A stretch of 6,556 nucleotides of DNA from an uncultured Collinsella sp. GTDB taxonomy: Bacteria > Actinomycetota > Coriobacteriia > Coriobacteriales > Coriobacteriaceae. The translations under genes were made by a program, and so were the position numbers. The stretch covers positions 1 through 6,556 of the forward strand of contig CABSNH010000090.1 in assembly GCA_902478985.1 (NCBI GenBank), read 5' to 3'. A model generated the notes under the pieces. The model saw nothing but the letters and a program-made list of their open reading frames with translations. It did not search any database and was not told where the DNA came from. Shown here piece after piece: positions 4,670 through 6,556 of the stretch; the first letter of the stretch is position 1, and every line of letters starts with the position of its first letter.

Positions 4670-4691
4670 ACGGTCCCGTGTATGGGACCGT
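4670..4691. repeat. Perfect 8-bp inverted repeat upstream of dnaB
   Basis: ACGGTCCC (4670-4677) and GGGACCGT (4684-4691) are exact reverse complements around GTGTAT. It lies 99 bases before the dnaB start, has no T-run after it, and is in the only non-coding stretch between rplI and dnaB. An operator or leader element is possible. Confidence 0.55.
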
Positions 4692-4720
4692 TCATCCGTT
4701 TGGTTCGGTGATGATTGCCA

Positions 4721-4748
4721 AGCCGCGGCTCGATTTATAGCCGCGGCT
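4721..4748. promoter_or_regulatory. Two copies of a 10-bp palindrome at the dnaB promoter region
   Basis: AGCCGCGGCT, itself a perfect palindrome, occurs at 4721-4730 and again at 4739-4748, separated by CGATTTAT. The pair is at once a tandem repeat of 18-bp period and a perfect 10-bp hairpin. Two self-complementary sites under two helical turns apart look like a double operator. The second copy touches a candidate extended -10 element. Confidence 0.6.
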
Positions 4749-4756
4749 GATACTAT
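4748..4756 (+). promoter_or_regulatory. Candidate extended -10 promoter of dnaB
   Basis: TG-A-TACTAT is an extended -10 arrangement (TGn plus a 4/6 match). No good -35 box is found 16-18 bases upstream, where the palindrome lies. The start would be near 4763, giving a leader of about 27 bases. The upstream terminator supports a promoter somewhere in this gap, but the exact boxes are uncertain. Confidence 0.35.
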
Positions 4757-4789
4757 GGATGCTCGCAAGCGATATGAATGAGGACGCTC

Positions 4790-6181
4790 ATGGCATATGA
4801 CGATAGGGAGACGGGGCTGACGGTCGAGGACCGTGGCTCTAAGTTGGGTCTCCCCCAAAACCAAGATGCAGAGGCCAACGTACTGGCCGCTATGCTGCTA
4901 TCGCCCGAGGTGGTCGAAGAGGCCCAAGTCGAGCTGCAGCCCGATGACTTCTACCGGCCCATTCATAAGACCATCTATACCGCGATGGTCGATATGTATA
5001 ACAGTCGCATCCCCATTGACTCTATCTCGCTGATCGATTACCTGCGAAGCATCAACAAGCTCGATGCCGTGGGCGGCGAGGCGTACATTTTGGAGCTGAT
5101 GGGACAGACTCTGTCGCTCGTCAACTGGCAGCACCATGCCGCCATCGTTCGCCGCGACTCGATGCTGCGTGAGCTGATTGGCGCCACCAACGAGATCAAC
5201 GCGCTGGCCTACAACGCCCCCACCGACACCAAAGAGGTCGTGGAGCTGGCCGAGAGCAAGCTGCTCAAGGTCACGGCGCGTGAGGTTAAGTCGAGCTACA
5301 AGACGCTGACCGAGTTTATGGTCGAGGCCTATAACGAGGCCGAGGAAGTGTGCAAGGCCGGCGGTCAGGCTGCAGGCGTGCCCACGGGCTTTCCGTCGCT
5401 CGACCGTATGCTCATGGGTTTCCGCGAGGGCCAGCTCATCATTATCGGCGCCCGCCCCGCCGTTGGTAAGACGTCGTTCGCCCTGAACTTGGCGCTCAAC
5501 GCCGCCGCCGCGGGCTATACCGTCGGCTTCTTCTCGCTGGAGATGTCGGGCAAGGAAATTGCCCAGCGTCTGATTTGCGCCTATGCCATGATCTCGATCA
5601 GCGACTTCCGTACGGGCCGCATTAGTCCCGAGCAGTGGGCCAACATCAATGAGGCCACGCAGACGCTGTCCAAGCTCGATATTCTGATTGACGATACGCC
5701 CGGCACCACGGTGACCGAGATTCGCGCCAAGAGCCGCCGCATGCTCCATAACAAGGAGAAGGCCATCATCATCCTGGACTATTTGCAGCTGGTGAGTCCC
5801 CCGCCGGGACGTCGTTCCGAGAGCCGCACCGTCGAGGTCTCCGAGATGTCGCGTGGTCTGAAGATTATGGCCAAGGAGCTCAAGATTCCGCTGATCGCGC
5901 TGTCGCAGCTGTCGCGTCAGGTCGAGTCCCGTACCGGCAAGCGCCCGCAGCTGTCCGACCTGCGTGAATCGGGCTCCATCGAGCAGGATGCCGATATCGT
6001 CATGTTCTTGGACCGATCCGCCGACGAGGCCGAGGCCTCGCGCGACGACCGACCCGACGAGGGCGTTACGCGTATCGTCGTGGCCAAGAACCGTTCGGGC
6101 CCGATTGGCGACGTCGACCTGATGTTCCTGCCGGCATCCACCAAGTTCTATGAGCTTGATGGGGCGCATACCGAGGAGTAG
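4790..6181 (+). CDS. dnaB: Replicative DNA helicase DnaB
   Basis: A 463-residue protein, the normal DnaB length, with no intein. The N-terminal DnaB domain (about 20-120) begins LGLPQNQDAEANVLAAMLLSPE and contains DDFYRPIHKTIYTAM. The RecA-like C-terminal domain has the Walker A motif GARPAVGKTS (220-229, Lys227) and the Walker B motif IIILDYLQLV (Asp330). ALSQLSRQVESR, the H4 region LSDLRESGSIEQDADIVMFLDR and the basic segment VAKNRSGPIGDV follow. DnaB is the hexameric ring helicase that unwinds DNA at the replication fork and recruits primase. I chose ATG 4790 (MAYDDRETGL) because ATGAGGAC lies just before it. ATG 4778 would add four residues but has no ribosome binding site. It follows the terminated rplI cluster and precedes purA by 91 bases. 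Confidence 0.97.
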   Translation: MAYDDRETGLTVEDRGSKLGLPQNQDAEANVLAAMLLSPEVVEEAQVELQPDDFYRPIHKTIYTAMVDMYNSRIPIDSISLIDYLRSINKLDAVGGEAYILELMGQTLSLVNWQHHAAIVRRDSMLRELIGATNEINALAYNAPTDTKEVVELAESKLLKVTAREVKSSYKTLTEFMVEAYNEAEEVCKAGGQAAGVPTGFPSLDRMLMGFREGQLIIIGARPAVGKTSFALNLALNAAAAGYTVGFFSLEMSGKEIAQRLICAYAMISISDFRTGRISPEQWANINEATQTLSKLDILIDDTPGTTVTEIRAKSRRMLHNKEKAIIILDYLQLVSPPPGRRSESRTVEVSEMSRGLKIMAKELKIPLIALSQLSRQVESRTGKRPQLSDLRESGSIEQDADIVMFLDRSADEAEASRDDRPDEGVTRIVVAKNRSGPIGDVDLMFLPASTKFYELDGAHTEE

Positions 6182-6208
6182 GACAGGCGCCCGTTGCACG
6201 GGTATACT
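6180..6208 (+). promoter_or_regulatory. purA: Candidate promoter of purA with a palindromic spacer
   Basis: AGGACA (6180-6185, 4/6) and TATACT (6203-6208, 5/6) are exactly 17 bases apart. The -35 box overlaps the last bases of the dnaB stop codon. Thirteen of the 17 spacer bases (6190-6202) form CCCGT-TGC-ACGGG, a perfect palindrome fitting a repressor site between the boxes. The predicted leader is about 58 bases. Confidence 0.5.
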
Positions 6209-6272
6209 GGGAATGTTTTGTGCTTCTGCGCACTTGCGGTGTGCGGACAGTCCATGAATGTGAGGAGTAAAC

Positions 6273-6556
6273 ATGCCGTCAACCGTTTTGGTCGGTGCCC
6301 AGTGGGGCGATGAGGGCAAGGGTAAGATCTGCGACCTGGTCGCCGGCGACTTTGATGCCGTCGTGCGCTATTCGGGCGGCAACAACGCCGGCCACACCAT
6401 CGTCGTCAACGGCAAGAAGTACGGCCTGCACCAGGTGCCCTCCGGCATCATGTATTCCGACCACGTGTCGGTGATCGGTAACGGCTGCGTCGTCAACCCC
6501 AAGGTCGTCCTTGAGGAGATCGACATGTTCGAGGCCGACGGCATCACCACCAAGAA
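6273..6556 (+). CDS. purA: Adenylosuccinate synthetase, N-terminal part (cut by window end)
   Basis: The first 94 residues are present; the full protein is normally about 430. It catalyses the GTP-dependent joining of IMP and aspartate to adenylosuccinate, the first committed step to AMP. It opens MPSTVLVGAQWGDEGKGKICDL, where WGDEGKGK is the GTP-binding P-loop-like signature and Asp13 the catalytic base. RYSGGNNAGHT carries the catalytic His41. GLHQVPSGIMY and IGNGCVVNPKVVLEEID also fit the family. The ATG at 6273 follows TGAGGAG (6261-6267). It lies 91 bases after dnaB in the same direction, an arrangement also known in other Gram-positive bacteria. A promoter inside the gap suggests it can be expressed on its own. 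Confidence 0.97.
   Translation, partial: MPSTVLVGAQWGDEGKGKICDLVAGDFDAVVRYSGGNNAGHTIVVNGKKYGLHQVPSGIMYSDHVSVIGNGCVVNPKVVLEEIDMFEADGITTK

Noticed and set aside
4790..6181. Possible intein or insertion in dnaB
   Set aside because: dnaB is a frequent intein host, but the Walker A, Walker B and H4 regions are continuous and the length of 463 residues is normal.
6190..6202. CCCG-N5-CGGG stem as a dnaB terminator
   Set aside because: The stem is only 4-5 bp and is followed by TATACTGGG, not a T-run; a promoter spacer palindrome fits better.
4898..6319. 473-codon minus-strand open frame opposite dnaB and the start of purA
   Set aside because: Same codon-bias effect; the opposite strand encodes DnaB with all motifs intact, and no ribosome binding site or family resemblance supports the antisense frame.

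Overview
This window looks like chromosomal DNA from a high-G+C Actinomycetota, most likely a gut Coriobacteriia such as Collinsella. That assignment is an inference from the G/C-ending codon use, the gene order rpsF-ssb-rpsR-rplI-dnaB-purA and the general look of the proteins; no search was run. Bases 1-30 are not genomic. They match the Illumina Nextera read-1 adapter, including the 19-base Tn5 mosaic end, so the genome starts at base 31 and this is a contig end.

Left part (31-1854, genes on the minus strand): a truncated secreted/membrane protein with a bactofilin-like (polymer-forming) beta-helix and, upstream of it, a TRIC/UPF0126-type membrane channel protein. Both genes have inverted repeats in front of them.

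Middle part (1855-2870): a palindrome-rich intergenic stretch, including what looks like the 3' end of a broken tRNA-Ser on the plus strand. It is followed by two complete minus-strand tRNA-Ser genes (anticodons CGA and GGA), each with its own intrinsic terminator. A non-coding gap of about 350 bases then leads into the rpsF promoter.

Right part (2871-6556, plus strand): the conserved cluster rpsF (S6), ssb, rpsR (S18) and rplI (L9), closed by a strong terminator. A regulatory-looking gap follows, then dnaB (replicative helicase) and the start of purA (adenylosuccinate synthetase, cut by the window end). The cluster joins two ribosomal proteins that bind each other on 16S rRNA (S6, S18), one 50S protein (L9) and two replication proteins (SSB, DnaB). 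Hairpins before rpsF, between ssb and rpsR, and before dnaB are the most likely control points.

I see no defence system, CRISPR array, intact mobile element or clearly new multi-gene system. The most interesting material is non-coding: the tRNA-like remnant with its hairpin cluster, and the palindromes at the dnaB, purA and TRIC promoters.
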